Below are positions 54,349 through 63,399 of a stretch of 64,000 nt of DNA, in pieces. Position 1 is the first letter of the stretch. Every line of letters begins with the position of its first letter. A program made the translations under genes and the position numbers. Where the stretch lies: NCBI GenBank assembly GCA_014764515.1, contig JACXWD010000018.1, forward strand, positions 1-64,000, in the 5' to 3' direction. Under the pieces are notes generated by a model. That model made no database searches. It was not told the origin of the DNA and was given only the letters and a program-made list of their open reading frames with translations. The DNA comes from Candidatus Polarisedimenticola svalbardensis. Lineage in GTDB: Bacteria > Acidobacteriota > Polarisedimenticolia > Polarisedimenticolales > Polarisedimenticolaceae.

Positions 54349-55276
54349 ACGGCTCCTCGGGGCTCTTTGCATACAGCATCACCAGGGCGATCTGATCCAT
54401 GTCCAGTGGCCGGCTGGGCGGTGCATCCCGGATTTCGTTCAGTTCGATCCTGATCTCGTTCCACCCCGGCTCAACGATGAACCGGACCCTGGCGCGGTCG
54501 TCCGAGCCGGGATCGTGGCGGCGGTCCTCCGCCATCAACGTCAACCGAACCGGGAGTTTCAGATCGGACCAGACTTCGAACCGCAGGGTGCGGTAATCGC
54601 TCCAGTCGGGAAACGGTTCCCGGAGCGCCAGACCAGGCCATGGCCGGGAGTAGAACGTCCAGCGTCCGCAACGCCGCCCGGCCTGTTCGCCGAAAACGGC
54701 CGGAAGTTCCAGAGGTTCCAGCCCGGCTGATACCGGCTGAACGAAGGTCCGCTCCCATCGCGACTCGAACTCGCACAACACCGGAAAGCTGCGGTCCCTG
54801 GCGCGGTATTCGGACACCCGCAACGCCACCGGAACAAACACCGCCAGCAGCAGGAGCGCGGCCAGAGCGGACATTCCGACCCGGACACCGCGGCTGCTGA
54901 CTGCCGGCCTGCCGTCAGGTCGCTTTTCCAGCACCGCCCGGAAGGTCAGGAACACGGCGGCCCCTGCCGCGTTCCGGATGAAGTCGCCTGCATCCGCATC
55001 ACGAACACTGAAGAACTGGGCCAGTTCGGTTGCGGCGCCGAGGGCCGTTGTGGTGGCGAAGGCGAACAGGTACGACTTCGGCGCCGGCATGTTCGGCAAC
55101 ACGATACGGATGAGGGAGAGGATGCACAGCGCCACAAATCCGAACAATGGAGCGTGCCCGGCATCGTAAACAGCGTTCCAGAGCAGGGTGTCTGCCGGCT
55201 TGGGCAATCCTCCCAACAGCCAGACCGCACCGACCAGTGCCAGAACACGAACCAGGATCCTGGACTCGAACCGCAC
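54314..55276 (-). CDS. VanZ-like membrane domain fused to a C-terminal binding domain
   Basis: Residues 1-125 form the VanZ-like domain: four membrane segments with ELAQFFSVRDADAGDFIRNA (the D-x3-N-x2-G pattern). A fifth membrane segment (about 137-152) leads to an extracytoplasmic beta domain of 165 residues ending FTLWVDSIRLE, which looks like a carbohydrate-binding jelly-roll. VanZ proteins occur in glycopeptide resistance and in exopolysaccharide clusters; the fused binding domain supports a surface-glycan role. Its start is 5 bases after the stop of the gene at 55282. Confidence 0.82.
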   Translation of the reverse strand: MRFESRILVRVLALVGAVWLLGGLPKPADTLLWNAVYDAGHAPLFGFVALCILSLIRIVLPNMPAPKSYLFAFATTTALGAATELAQFFSVRDADAGDFIRNAAGAAVFLTFRAVLEKRPDGRPAVSSRGVRVGMSALAALLLLAVFVPVALRVSEYRARDRSFPVLCEFESRWERTFVQPVSAGLEPLELPAVFGEQAGRRCGRWTFYSRPWPGLALREPFPDWSDYRTLRFEVWSDLKLPVRLTLMAEDRRHDPGSDDRARVRFIVEPGWNEIRIELNEIRDAPPSRPLDMDQIALVMLYAKSPEEPFTLWVDSIRLE

Positions 55277-55281
55277 CGGGC

Positions 55282-56172
55282 TCAGCCTCCGCCAGGCGCG
55301 TGACGGGCGGCCAGTTCGCCAAGGAGCTCACGATAACGCCCCCCGAACAGCAGCTCCTGGCCGGCGAGCATCTGGTCGTAGCGGCGGATCTCCCTGGCCG
55401 GGTCCAGCCCGTACGGGTTGTATCCCTCTTCAATGGAGCTGTCCAGGATCAACAGGGCGTAGAACCCGGCCAGCGCTTCGATCCTGGCCGGCCGGCGCCG
55501 CAGATAGGCCTGGCCACCCAGGGAGTTCAACGCGAAGGCGGCATAGTCGTACTGAGCATGGACAGCTGGCCCACGGTCACCGGGATCGCCACAACGATCC
55601 CGAACCCTCATCCACCGGAACAGGGCCATCGCCATCGGTTCCACCATGTCCGGTTCTTCCTGGATCAGCCGCAGGATTCGCTCCAGCCGTTGCCTCCCCA
55701 ATACCAGGTACCCATGGGAGACGTTGGCGAGCACGGCGTCGAGCCGGCTCAACTCTCCGATGACCTGGGGCCGGTTGTCCGCAAGGTCCAGGGCCGATCC
55801 GGTCAGCAGGCCGTAAACCCCGTCAGGGAGAGACCAGTTCTGGACATACCCGTGCCGGTCCAGCCGGCCGGCGAGAGCTTTCAGTTCCGCGACAACCTGG
55901 TCACAATCCGACGGCGACTGCAGGTCCGACGGCCATACCGGGGGAGAGCCGGTCACCCCGGCCCAGGTCCGCTCCCGGTCGGTCATGGATGGAGCCTGAC
56001 CCGGCGCATCCGCTTCGGCACCACCATCCAGGGTGGAGGCCTGCTCCGGGAGTCCGGGGCCGGAGGCGCCGAACCAGCTCTCCCGGTTCATCCAGGTCAC
56101 GGTGCCGAGGATCACCACTGCAGCAACCACCAGCGGCAGGAACCGGATCCAGCTTGACCCTTTTTTCTCCAT
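55282..56172 (-). CDS. Membrane-anchored protein of unknown function
   Basis: The ATG at 56172 has GGAGC upstream and gives MEKKGSSWIRFLPLVVAAVV, a single N-terminal anchor followed by a low-complexity linker rich in Ala, Gly and Pro. The remaining 220 residues are predicted soluble and helical, with no cysteine or metal motifs. It directly precedes the VanZ-fusion gene (5-base gap), so they are probably co-transcribed. I do not recognise the family. Confidence 0.75.
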   Translation of the reverse strand: MEKKGSSWIRFLPLVVAAVVILGTVTWMNRESWFGASGPGLPEQASTLDGGAEADAPGQAPSMTDRERTWAGVTGSPPVWPSDLQSPSDCDQVVAELKALAGRLDRHGYVQNWSLPDGVYGLLTGSALDLADNRPQVIGELSRLDAVLANVSHGYLVLGRQRLERILRLIQEEPDMVEPMAMALFRWMRVRDRCGDPGDRGPAVHAQYDYAAFALNSLGGQAYLRRRPARIEALAGFYALLILDSSIEEGYNPYGLDPAREIRRYDQMLAGQELLFGGRYRELLGELAARHAPGGG

Positions 56173-56263
56173 ATTCAGCTCCTTCGGCCCCCCCTGAACC
56201 GACCCCATTGTAAACCGGTCCGCATGCATATGCTGTGCTACCCTGCCGGGCCAAGAGAGTTCT

Positions 56264-56770
56264 ATGAAGAAAAAACACCGCCCCCGAGTTTTGAGTCAGC
56301 GTTACGGCCGGCTTCTCCTGAACCTCTTCCCCCCATTTATCTTCAATCGTATCCGGATCGTATCGGTAGGAGACGGCTTCCGGTCATGCAGCGTCCGCGT
56401 CCGGCCCAGCCTGCTGACCCGGAACCTGAACGGAACGATTTTCGGTGGGACGATCTTCTCCGCCGCCGATCCGTTCTACGCCGTCATGTTCTGGCAGATC
56501 TTCGCCAGGCAGGGTATGCGGGTACAATCCTGGCTCAAGAGCGCTTCCATCGAATACCTGAGGCCGGCGGCGGGTGATCTGACCCTTGAGTTCGCCCTGA
56601 CGGAAGAGGATATTGAGGGCGCAAAGACCACACTGGAACGGGACGGCCGCTACACCCGCACTTTCGCCGTGGAAGCACTGGACCCGAATGGGAAGGTTTG
56701 CGCCAGGATGACCAACGAGGTCTACTTGCGGGTGGAGACCGGAGAACGCCAACCAATATCCACATTCTGA
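56264..56770 (+). CDS. DUF4442-type hot-dog fold protein
   Basis: 168 residues with NGTIFGGTIFSAADPFYAV in the middle, the pattern of the DUF4442 family related to acyl-CoA thioesterases, and a positively charged N-terminus (MKKKHRPR). No signal peptide. AAGAG-type ribosome site before the ATG. Likely acts on an acyl thioester, but no catalytic role is proven for this family. It is followed 12 bases later by the M64 peptidase gene. Confidence 0.8.
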   Translation: MKKKHRPRVLSQRYGRLLLNLFPPFIFNRIRIVSVGDGFRSCSVRVRPSLLTRNLNGTIFGGTIFSAADPFYAVMFWQIFARQGMRVQSWLKSASIEYLRPAAGDLTLEFALTEEDIEGAKTTLERDGRYTRTFAVEALDPNGKVCARMTNEVYLRVETGERQPISTF

Positions 56771-56782
56771 GGAGCTTCTGAA

Positions 56783-58213
56783 ATGTGCAAATCTTGGAGC
56801 CGGCCCGCGGTTGTCCTGCTTGTCCTGATCGCCGTCACCTCGGTTGCCCAGGCCGCCTTCGACGACGATTTCACCGGAAAAACGCTCCGGGTCGATTACT
56901 TCCATACCGGCACCGCCGCGGAAGAGATCTACAGCCTGGACCGCATGCGGATCGAAGGTGACTGGCCGGGCAGCAGGGTCTGGCTCCTGGATGGCACCGA
57001 TCTGGGCAAGTACCGGGTGGAGCTCGCCGACCTGGCCACTCACCGGGTGATGTTCAGCAGGGGTTTCGCCAGCATCTATGGAGAATGGGAAACCACAGGT
57101 GAAGCGGCCTCCGGCACGTTCCGCACCCTGGAGGAGGCGGTTCGCATTCCGGAACCGAAACGTCCGGCCCAGCTGCGGCTGCGGAAACGGACCGATGAGG
57201 GCTCTTTCCAGGAAGTGTGGCAGGTCAAAATCGATCCGTCGTCCCGATTCGTGGACCGGGCTCCCCTCCCCGACGCCAGGGTCGTGGCTCTGCTTGAGAA
57301 CGGCGACCCGGCGACCAAGGTGGACCTCCTGGTCCTGGGCGACGGTTTCACGTCCGGGGAGATGGCTGACTACCGCAAAGCGGCCGAAGGGGTGGTGACT
57401 GCCCTGTTCGCCGAAGAGCCGTTCCGGTCCCGGAAGTCCGATTTCAACGTCTGGATCATCGAAACCCCGGCGGACCGCTCCGGTGTCTCACGCCCCCGCG
57501 CTGGGGTGTTCCGCAACTCACCGCTGGGCGCCCGGTACAACTCGCTCGACTCGGAGCGGTACATCCTGAGCCTTGAAGACCGGGCATGGAGAGATGCAGC
57601 GGCGGCGGCGCCCTACGATACGGTGATCATGCTGGTGAACGAGCGCAAGTACGGCGGCGGGGGCATCTTCAACCTTTACTCCACCGCATCCGCCGGATCG
57701 GCGTTCGCGCCTTACCTCTATGTCCATGAGTTCGGCCACCATTTCGCCGGTCTGGGCGACGAGTACTACACTTCGCCGGTCTCTTACGAGTCCGACCCCG
57801 ACGTCACCGTCGAACCCTGGGAACCGAACGTGACCGCCCTCCTCGATCCCACCGCCCTCAAGTGGGGCGACCTGGCTTCCGGCGGTGCTCCGGTGCCGAC
57901 TCCCTGGGGCAAGGAAGCTTACGATTCCGCATCCCGGGCTTCCCAGAAGGTGCGGGCCGAACTTCGGGCATCCGGCGCCGCCGAAGAAAAGCTGGAAGAG
58001 CTGTTCGTAAAGGAACAGGTACGGTTCACAAAACAGCTTGGGGATGAGAAGTACGCCGGCAAGGTCGGCGCATTCGAGGGCGCCGGGTATCAGCCCCGGG
58101 GGCTGTACCGGCCTTCAGCCGACTGCATCATGTTCACCCGGGACGAGGTCGGTTTCTGCCCGGTCTGCCGGCAGGCGATCAACCGGATGATCGACCTTCA
58201 TACGATGCGGTAG
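56783..58213 (+). CDS. Secreted M64 (IgA peptidase-like) metalloprotease
   Basis: Signal peptide (about residues 1-24, ending VAQAA) and an N-terminal beta domain. The catalytic domain has VDLLVLGDGFTSGEM and the zinc site HEFGHHFAGLGDEYY (about residue 315), where HExxH plus the downstream Asp is the M64 signature. The 476-residue protein ends with CPVCRQAINRMID, a C-x2-C that could bind metal. Found in many environmental bacteria as an exported protease; no immunoglobulin substrate is implied. GAGGAG precedes the ATG. Confidence 0.9.
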   Translation: MCKSWSRPAVVLLVLIAVTSVAQAAFDDDFTGKTLRVDYFHTGTAAEEIYSLDRMRIEGDWPGSRVWLLDGTDLGKYRVELADLATHRVMFSRGFASIYGEWETTGEAASGTFRTLEEAVRIPEPKRPAQLRLRKRTDEGSFQEVWQVKIDPSSRFVDRAPLPDARVVALLENGDPATKVDLLVLGDGFTSGEMADYRKAAEGVVTALFAEEPFRSRKSDFNVWIIETPADRSGVSRPRAGVFRNSPLGARYNSLDSERYILSLEDRAWRDAAAAAPYDTVIMLVNERKYGGGGIFNLYSTASAGSAFAPYLYVHEFGHHFAGLGDEYYTSPVSYESDPDVTVEPWEPNVTALLDPTALKWGDLASGGAPVPTPWGKEAYDSASRASQKVRAELRASGAAEEKLEELFVKEQVRFTKQLGDEKYAGKVGAFEGAGYQPRGLYRPSADCIMFTRDEVGFCPVCRQAINRMIDLHTMR

Positions 58214-58216
58214 GGT

Positions 58217-58253
58217 GGCCGGGAACCGCGATAGGAATCAACGGTTCCCGGCC
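58217..58253. terminator. Hairpin between convergent genes
   Basis: GGCCGGGAACCG (58217-58228) and CGGTTCCCGGCC (58242-58253) form a perfect 12-bp stem with a 13-base loop, just past the M64 stop and before the stop of the convergent lipoprotein gene. There is no T-run on either side, so it may be a weak or bidirectional terminator, or an mRNA end stabiliser. Confidence 0.6.
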
Positions 58254-58275
58254 TTCGACATGCTAAGGTGCGCGC

Positions 58276-58731
58276 CTACTCGAGAAGCTTGGACGGATCG
58301 ACCTCGGGGAGCTGCATCGCCATGAGCGACTTTACCGGGGCTTCATTGAACTTGTCCTTGCAGTCTGCAGAGCAGAAGTGCAGTTCATAGTCACCCATGT
58401 TGGCGGCGTGAGCTGCGTCGCCTTCCATGGCCAGGGCGCAGCCGGGGCACTTGGAAACCACCATGTCTTCGGCGCCGTCCATGCCGTCGGCCTTGGCCAG
58501 CACCATCACCGCCGCTGCGTTCAGCTTTTCACCGGCCATGTCCATGGCGCCTTCAGCCGCATCACCGGCGTTTTCCATCGCACCTTCCACCGCTTCGTCG
58601 GCTTCTGCGGCCATGTCCTCTGCGGCTGATTCGAGATCGGTGGTCTCGCCGCCACCGCAACCGGTCAGGGTGATGGTGATCAGGGCGGACAACAGCAGAA
58701 CAAACAGGTAGCGCACAGGCTTCGAATCCAT
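58276..58731 (-). CDS. Lipoprotein with YHS-like metal-binding domain
   Basis: A lipoprotein signal with lipobox TLTGC (Cys at about residue 25) leads into an Ala/Glu-rich helical stalk (about 30-75). A C-terminal domain follows with CPGCALAM, then YELHFCSADCKDKFNEAP. The C-x2-C plus FCS-x2-CK-x2-F pattern matches YHS/TRASH-type metal sensors or chaperones. 151 residues. Divergent from the metal-uptake operon across 264 bases, which fits a role in copper or zinc handling in the periplasm or on the outer membrane. Confidence 0.85.
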   Translation of the reverse strand: MDSKPVRYLFVLLLSALITITLTGCGGGETTDLESAAEDMAAEADEAVEGAMENAGDAAEGAMDMAGEKLNAAAVMVLAKADGMDGAEDMVVSKCPGCALAMEGDAAHAANMGDYELHFCSADCKDKFNEAPVKSLMAMQLPEVDPSKLLE

Positions 58732-58854
58732 TTTTTTCTCCTTTGCGGGTCAGGCGCCGTCCGGCTCCCGGACGGGCCCTCCCCTGAGCCCGAACATCTT
58801 ACATCGGATCGGGAAGTCGGCGCGTATCCACATGAATTGCCGATTTCCTATAAT

Positions 58855-58871
58855 TTTATAATATATATAAA
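58855..58871. promoter_or_regulatory. Candidate metal-repressor operator (TTTATA-N5-TATAAA)
   Basis: An inverted repeat TTTATA (58855-58860) and TATAAA (58866-58871) sits in a very AT-rich stretch with two overlapping TATAAT -10-like hexamers (58849 and 58857). The surrounding 264-base gap separates a metal-binding lipoprotein gene from a likely metal-uptake operon. Zur/Fur/MntR-type regulators use AT-rich palindromes of this size. No binding is shown; inference from sequence and context. Confidence 0.4.
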
Positions 58872-58995
58872 CTACTTTCCCTATCCATTTAACTTATTTA
58901 GGTGCTATTCCGATGACTCACGGGCAAAACCACTCGTATAATTGTCACATCGACATAGACCACCCGATCCCCCCAGTATTTGTGGGAGATAGCGA

Positions 58996-60564
58996 ATGGA
59001 ATTGCATAAAAATGTTCCGGCCACAAAGTCATGGCTCTGTTGCACCATGCTTCTGTTCGCGGTTGCGGCGTTCTGGTCCGCAGAGCCTGCACAGGCGCAG
59101 GCCGGTACCGGACCGTCGCGGGAAACCGAGCCGGTCGTCCTGACCGGATCGATGTTCCCCGACGTGGCCGGTGACGACATCTCCCGTATGGCGGCGTTCC
59201 GATGGGATGCGGTGCTGGAATCGTTCGAGTTGATCCGGTTCCAGATCGACGAAAAGAAGGTCAAGGTCTTCTGGCTGGGCTCGCCCTGGGAATTCTCCCA
59301 GACGCTCTATGACGTAGCCGGTGACGAAGGCGGCATCCTCGACGGCGACGATGAACTGGTGTTCCTTTTCCAGGACAGCGGCCCGCAGGCACCCGCCGAA
59401 GCGGAATGGCCCCTGGGGACCGGACTGATCCGGCACGAGATCGCCGTCACCAACCCGGACCAGCTATCGGATGTCCGCTGGGTGTACCTGTTCAACCTGA
59501 CCGGCTGGCAACCGCCGGCCGGTTACGTCACCTGGGACGCCAGCCAGTTCTCGGATATCAGTTCCACCCTGTTCGAACTGGACTACGTCGACCGCTGGGT
59601 GCTGGAGGGGTATCGGGTCAATTCGCCGTGCGGCACCGGCGTCGACCTGATCGACCGGGTGAAGGCCCGCACCGGCGTGGTCGGCAATCCACTGACGGAA
59701 ACCGAAGAGGACTGGAACAATACGGCGATCTACCTGGGAGGAATCGTCGGCCCGGTGCGGGCGATCCGCTCGGTCCGGGGCGCCGCCAGCGCCCTGAACA
59801 CCTTCCACCACGACATCATCTACCACAGCATGTGGGAACGGGAGGTCACCCTCCGGGTCCACCCGATCGGCAGGATCACCCTGTACCTGGACTGGCTCCC
59901 CCAGCCGAACATGACCTACCTGGCCAGCAACGTTTCCGGCGGTGTGGCGGTGGACGGTGACGACGACTCGGAGGTGTCGCTGGAGCGGCCCTCCTGGGAA
60001 ATCATCCGGGGATCCTACGGCGGGCTCGCCCTGATGGCGAACCCGGTCCCCTCGCCATACGTCGACGAGATGAACCGGTATTACAGGGACGACGACCGCT
60101 TCGACGACGCACCGGACGAGACCTATATCGATGAAGACGACAGCGCCTTCGGCAATTTCGGGCTCCAGGGGGTCAACTTCACCGGTGACGAATCCACCGG
60201 GGTCGTCACCCGCTTTCGAGTCTACCCCCTCTGCTCCGATACCGGCGACGCCGCCGCAGGGGCCGGCTTCCGGAACCTGTGGGACAACCCGTTCATCACC
60301 GCGGTCAGCCCCCAGTGGCGGACCCTGGGACCGATCCGGAACCTGCTCAACACCGACGGACCGATCCAGGTCACCCAGAGCTGGCCCGCCGTGAACGGCG
60401 CAGAGGCCTACCGGGTCTATGCTTCCGACACCGCGGATCTGCCGCGAGAATCCTGGACCTTGCTGACGGAAACCACCGGTCTGACCTTCACCGACCCGAA
60501 GGATCCGGTGACCCGGTTCTACTCGGTGGTGCCGGTCTCCGGTGGCGACGAGGGCGACTGGTAG
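58996..60564 (+). CDS. Exported protein of the metal-uptake operon, unknown
   Basis: GGGAGAT precedes the ATG. A signal peptide (about residues 10-37, ending AQAQAG) is followed by about 480 residues of mostly beta sequence with acidic turns (DGDDELVFLF, DGDDDSEVSLE) and a histidine pair in NTFHHDIIYH. The C-terminal 85 residues look like an Fn3-type domain (PAVNGAEAYRVYASDT). The start resembles ethylbenzene-dehydrogenase-type binding domains only weakly. It begins a plus-strand run to the right edge, with 12 bases to the next gene. Function unknown; a periplasmic metal or ligand binder is a guess. Confidence 0.8.
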   Translation: MELHKNVPATKSWLCCTMLLFAVAAFWSAEPAQAQAGTGPSRETEPVVLTGSMFPDVAGDDISRMAAFRWDAVLESFELIRFQIDEKKVKVFWLGSPWEFSQTLYDVAGDEGGILDGDDELVFLFQDSGPQAPAEAEWPLGTGLIRHEIAVTNPDQLSDVRWVYLFNLTGWQPPAGYVTWDASQFSDISSTLFELDYVDRWVLEGYRVNSPCGTGVDLIDRVKARTGVVGNPLTETEEDWNNTAIYLGGIVGPVRAIRSVRGAASALNTFHHDIIYHSMWEREVTLRVHPIGRITLYLDWLPQPNMTYLASNVSGGVAVDGDDDSEVSLERPSWEIIRGSYGGLALMANPVPSPYVDEMNRYYRDDDRFDDAPDETYIDEDDSAFGNFGLQGVNFTGDESTGVVTRFRVYPLCSDTGDAAAGAGFRNLWDNPFITAVSPQWRTLGPIRNLLNTDGPIQVTQSWPAVNGAEAYRVYASDTADLPRESWTLLTETTGLTFTDPKDPVTRFYSVVPVSGGDEGDW

Positions 60565-60576
60565 TAGGATAGGCTC

Positions 60577-60927
60577 ATGAACCGGCCTCGCTCATGGAAG
60601 CAGCCCTGGATCCAGGTGCTGGCACTGGCGGCTCTCCTGCTGCCGGCAGTGCTCGGCAGTATCCCCGGGTTCCACACCCATCCTCTCGTTTGCTCCGATA
60701 CGGATCTGCCTGCCGCCTCGGAGGGCGCCGGCGGCGGCACCGAATGTCCGTTCTGCACCCTGAGCCGCAACCCGGGCCAGGTCGTCCCCGGCGGAGTGCC
60801 TGACAGCTGCCACTGCGAGGCAACCGCGGTCAGTTCGCCGGGCGGCTACATTCCCCCCTCCAGGCCGGTGCCGGCGGATACCGCCCCCCGGGCCCCTCCT
60901 GTTTACGATTCAAACTGGAACGTCTGA
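60577..60927 (+). CDS. Small cysteine/histidine-containing exported protein
   Basis: 116 residues: a signal peptide (WIQVLALAALLLPAVLGS), then GFHTHPLVCSD, CPFC and CHCE, three potential metal-ligand clusters, and a proline-rich tail. Similar small secreted proteins with HTH...CPxC patterns are found in heavy-metal gene clusters (DUF2946-like), but the match is loose. TAGGATAGG precedes the ATG. Between the 58996 gene and the porin gene, all co-directional, so it is probably co-expressed as part of metal uptake or sensing. Confidence 0.75.
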   Translation: MNRPRSWKQPWIQVLALAALLLPAVLGSIPGFHTHPLVCSDTDLPAASEGAGGGTECPFCTLSRNPGQVVPGGVPDSCHCEATAVSSPGGYIPPSRPVPADTAPRAPPVYDSNWNV

Positions 60928-60986
60928 TCCGGAAATCGGCTCCGCAGGAGCCGGGCAATTTGAATCGATGACAGGAGGGCAATCCT

Positions 60987-62351
60987 ATGAGTACCTACAG
61001 AATCGTTGGCGCCGCCATCCTGCTGGCGGCCGCCCTGCTCCTGCCCGGAGCTGCAGTCGCCCAGGACGATGACCGGGACGAGGAACTGCGGCGCCTGAGG
61101 GAGCAGATCGAGGAACTGCAGAAACGCCTGGAAGCACTTGAAAAACGCAACCAGGAAGGTGAGCCCGCCGAACTGGATGACCTGCTCAAGGACGCTCAGG
61201 AGGCGGCAGGCACCGGATCCGATCCCGGGGAAACCGCAGGACCGGCCCGGGGGAGTTCGGGACAGCGCAACCTCTCGGCCATGAACCCGGAGATCAGCTT
61301 CCTCGGTGACGTTTCCTACGACTGGACCGACGGCGACCAAAGGGACGAATTCTTCCTGCGCGGCGCCGAGCTGTCGCTGCAGGCGCCGCTGGACCCGTAC
61401 ACCCGGTTTAAGGCGTTCCTGGTCGGGCACCAGGAACCGACCGAACTGGAATTTGGAGAAGACGGAGGAGAGCTGCCGGACGCCCATGGCCACGGTGAAC
61501 CGATCTCCGTGAACGTGGAGGAGGCGTACATGGAGTGGATCGGCCTCCCCCTCCATACCCGGGTGCGCCTCGGGAAGTTCCGGCAGCAGTTCGGCACCCT
61601 GAACCGCTGGCACCGCCACTCCCTGCCCAGCGTCGACAGCCCGTTTGCTCTTCGGAACGTCTTCGGACACGGTGGTTTGCAGGGACTGGGAGTCGGGGTC
61701 GACTTCCAGCTCCCTTCCCTGTGGGCCACCAGCAACGGGCTGACCGTGGAGATCACCAACGCGGACAACAGCCTGGCTTTCGCCGGCGCACACTTCAGCG
61801 ATCCGTCGTATCTCGTGCGTCACACCGGGTTCTTCGACCTGGGCAAGTGGTCCTACCTGGAACTCGGGCTCAACGGTGTCACCGGCCCCAACAACGAAGA
61901 CGGCAACCGGGACACCCGGATCGGAAGCGTCGACTTCAATTACCTGTGGGAACCTCAAGGCAAGGGCAAGTACCGGGGCCTGGAGCTCCGGGGAGAGTTC
62001 ATCCGGTCCCTGTTCGAGGAGGAGGACCGCAGTATCGTCGGCGCCAACTCCTGGTACGCCTACGCGAAATGGCAGTTGGCCCGGAACTGGTTCGTCGGGA
62101 TGCGATACGACGATACAGAACTGATGTCGGACCGGGTTGCCAGGGATCCGGATGTGCCGTTCGTTCCGGGAATGGGCGAAACCGCCTGGACCGGGTTCGT
62201 GACCTTCTGGCAAAGCGAGTTCGTACGATTGCGCTTCCAGGTACAGAACGCCGACCGGGACGTCGATCTGGCCGCCGGCCCGATGGACGATACCCGGGCC
62301 TGGTTCCAGGTCACCTTCGCCGGCGGCCCTCACAAACACGAAAGCTACTAG
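60987..62351 (+). CDS. Outer-membrane porin with N-terminal coiled coil
   Basis: AGGAGGG precedes the ATG. A signal peptide (ending AAVAQDD) is followed by a charged coiled coil (RDEELRRLREQIEELQKRLE, about residues 30-60). A linker and about 330 residues of alternating amphipathic strands follow (AYMEWIGLPLHTRVRLGKF, TWFVGMRYDDTEL-like segments) ending in an aromatic strand. This is the pattern of OprO/OprP-like and zinc-regulated porins. A His-rich loop (GHGEPI, NRWHRHS) could draw metal ions. It sits 10 bases before the metal-binding protein gene, supporting a role as the outer-membrane entry step for zinc or manganese. Confidence 0.86.
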   Translation: MSTYRIVGAAILLAAALLLPGAAVAQDDDRDEELRRLREQIEELQKRLEALEKRNQEGEPAELDDLLKDAQEAAGTGSDPGETAGPARGSSGQRNLSAMNPEISFLGDVSYDWTDGDQRDEFFLRGAELSLQAPLDPYTRFKAFLVGHQEPTELEFGEDGGELPDAHGHGEPISVNVEEAYMEWIGLPLHTRVRLGKFRQQFGTLNRWHRHSLPSVDSPFALRNVFGHGGLQGLGVGVDFQLPSLWATSNGLTVEITNADNSLAFAGAHFSDPSYLVRHTGFFDLGKWSYLELGLNGVTGPNNEDGNRDTRIGSVDFNYLWEPQGKGKYRGLELRGEFIRSLFEEEDRSIVGANSWYAYAKWQLARNWFVGMRYDDTELMSDRVARDPDVPFVPGMGETAWTGFVTFWQSEFVRLRFQVQNADRDVDLAAGPMDDTRAWFQVTFAGGPHKHESY

Positions 62352-62361
62352 GGAGGCGATC

Positions 62362-63399
62362 ATGAGAATCATCACGCTGCTGCTGCTCACCGCCCTGGCC
62401 GCAACTCCCCTGGCCGCCGATGACAAGCTTATGGTGGTCACGTCCATGCCCGATTACGCCTGGCTGGCCGAGGCTATCGGCGGCAACCGTGTGGAAGTGC
62501 ATTCCATCGCCGCCGGGAACCAGGACGTGCACTTCATCCGGCCCCGGCCGTCCTACAGCGCCCTGATGCGCAAGGCCGATCTGTTCATTTCCACCGGTCT
62601 GGATCTGGAACTGTGGGTCCCGACCCTGCTGGATTCGGCGGGCAACCGCAGCATCCTGGAAGGCTCGCCGGGGTACGTGGCCGCCTGGCCCGGCGTTCCC
62701 CTGCGGGATATCCCCACCATGGCCTCCCGGACCGAAGGGGACGTCCACCTGTACGGCAACCCGCACATCCAGACCAGCCCGCTGAACATGATCGACGTTG
62801 TACGGAACATCATGGCGGGGCTTCAGAGGATCGACCCGGAATCCTCCCCGTACTACGAGTCCAACGCCGCCGCGCTTCAGGACAGGCTGTACCGCCAATG
62901 CTTCGGCGACGAACTGGTCGGTCTTCTGGGCGGAGAAACCCTGGCCAACCTTTCCAGAAACCGCAAGCTCTGGAGCTACCTGGGAGGCAAGGAATACCCC
63001 AGGGGCAGCGGACGGATGCTGCTGGACCGCCTGGGAGGATGGCTGAAAAAGGCCGAGCCGCTCCGGGGCAGGAAGATCATCGGGTACCACAAGAACTGGA
63101 TCTACCTGGCCGAACTCCTGGACCTGGACATCCGGGGATACATCGAGCCCAAGCCTGGAATTCCGCCGACCCCCAGGCATGTGGAGGAAGTCATGCGACT
63201 GATCCGGAACGAGGAGATAAAGGTCATCCTGGCCGCCAGCTACTTCGATCCGGTGAAACCGGAGTCCATCGCGAAGCGTACCGGGGCCTCGGCGGTCATC
63301 GTTCCGATGGGGTCCGGAACAGCAGGCATTGAAGGGTATGATGCTCTCGTCGAATTCTGGATCGAGAGCCTCCTCGGCGGTTTCGGAGTACAGCCGTGA
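62362..63399 (+). CDS. Metal ABC transporter substrate-binding protein (ZnuA-like)
   Basis: GGAGG precedes the ATG; signal peptide of about 19 residues. The 345-residue protein has the cluster A-I organisation: VVTSMPDYAWLAEAIGG, then DVHFIRPRPSY (first metal histidine), a LYGNPHIQTSP second histidine, IIGYHKNWIYL third histidine, and an acidic ligand near EPKPGIPPTPRHVEE. There is no long His-rich loop, so manganese, iron or zinc are all possible; the P-H-F/xRP motif favours a ZnuA-like protein. Stop overlaps the next GTG by 4 bases (GTGA). Confidence 0.9.
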   Translation: MRIITLLLLTALAATPLAADDKLMVVTSMPDYAWLAEAIGGNRVEVHSIAAGNQDVHFIRPRPSYSALMRKADLFISTGLDLELWVPTLLDSAGNRSILEGSPGYVAAWPGVPLRDIPTMASRTEGDVHLYGNPHIQTSPLNMIDVVRNIMAGLQRIDPESSPYYESNAAALQDRLYRQCFGDELVGLLGGETLANLSRNRKLWSYLGGKEYPRGSGRMLLDRLGGWLKKAEPLRGRKIIGYHKNWIYLAELLDLDIRGYIEPKPGIPPTPRHVEEVMRLIRNEEIKVILAASYFDPVKPESIAKRTGASAVIVPMGSGTAGIEGYDALVEFWIESLLGGFGVQP

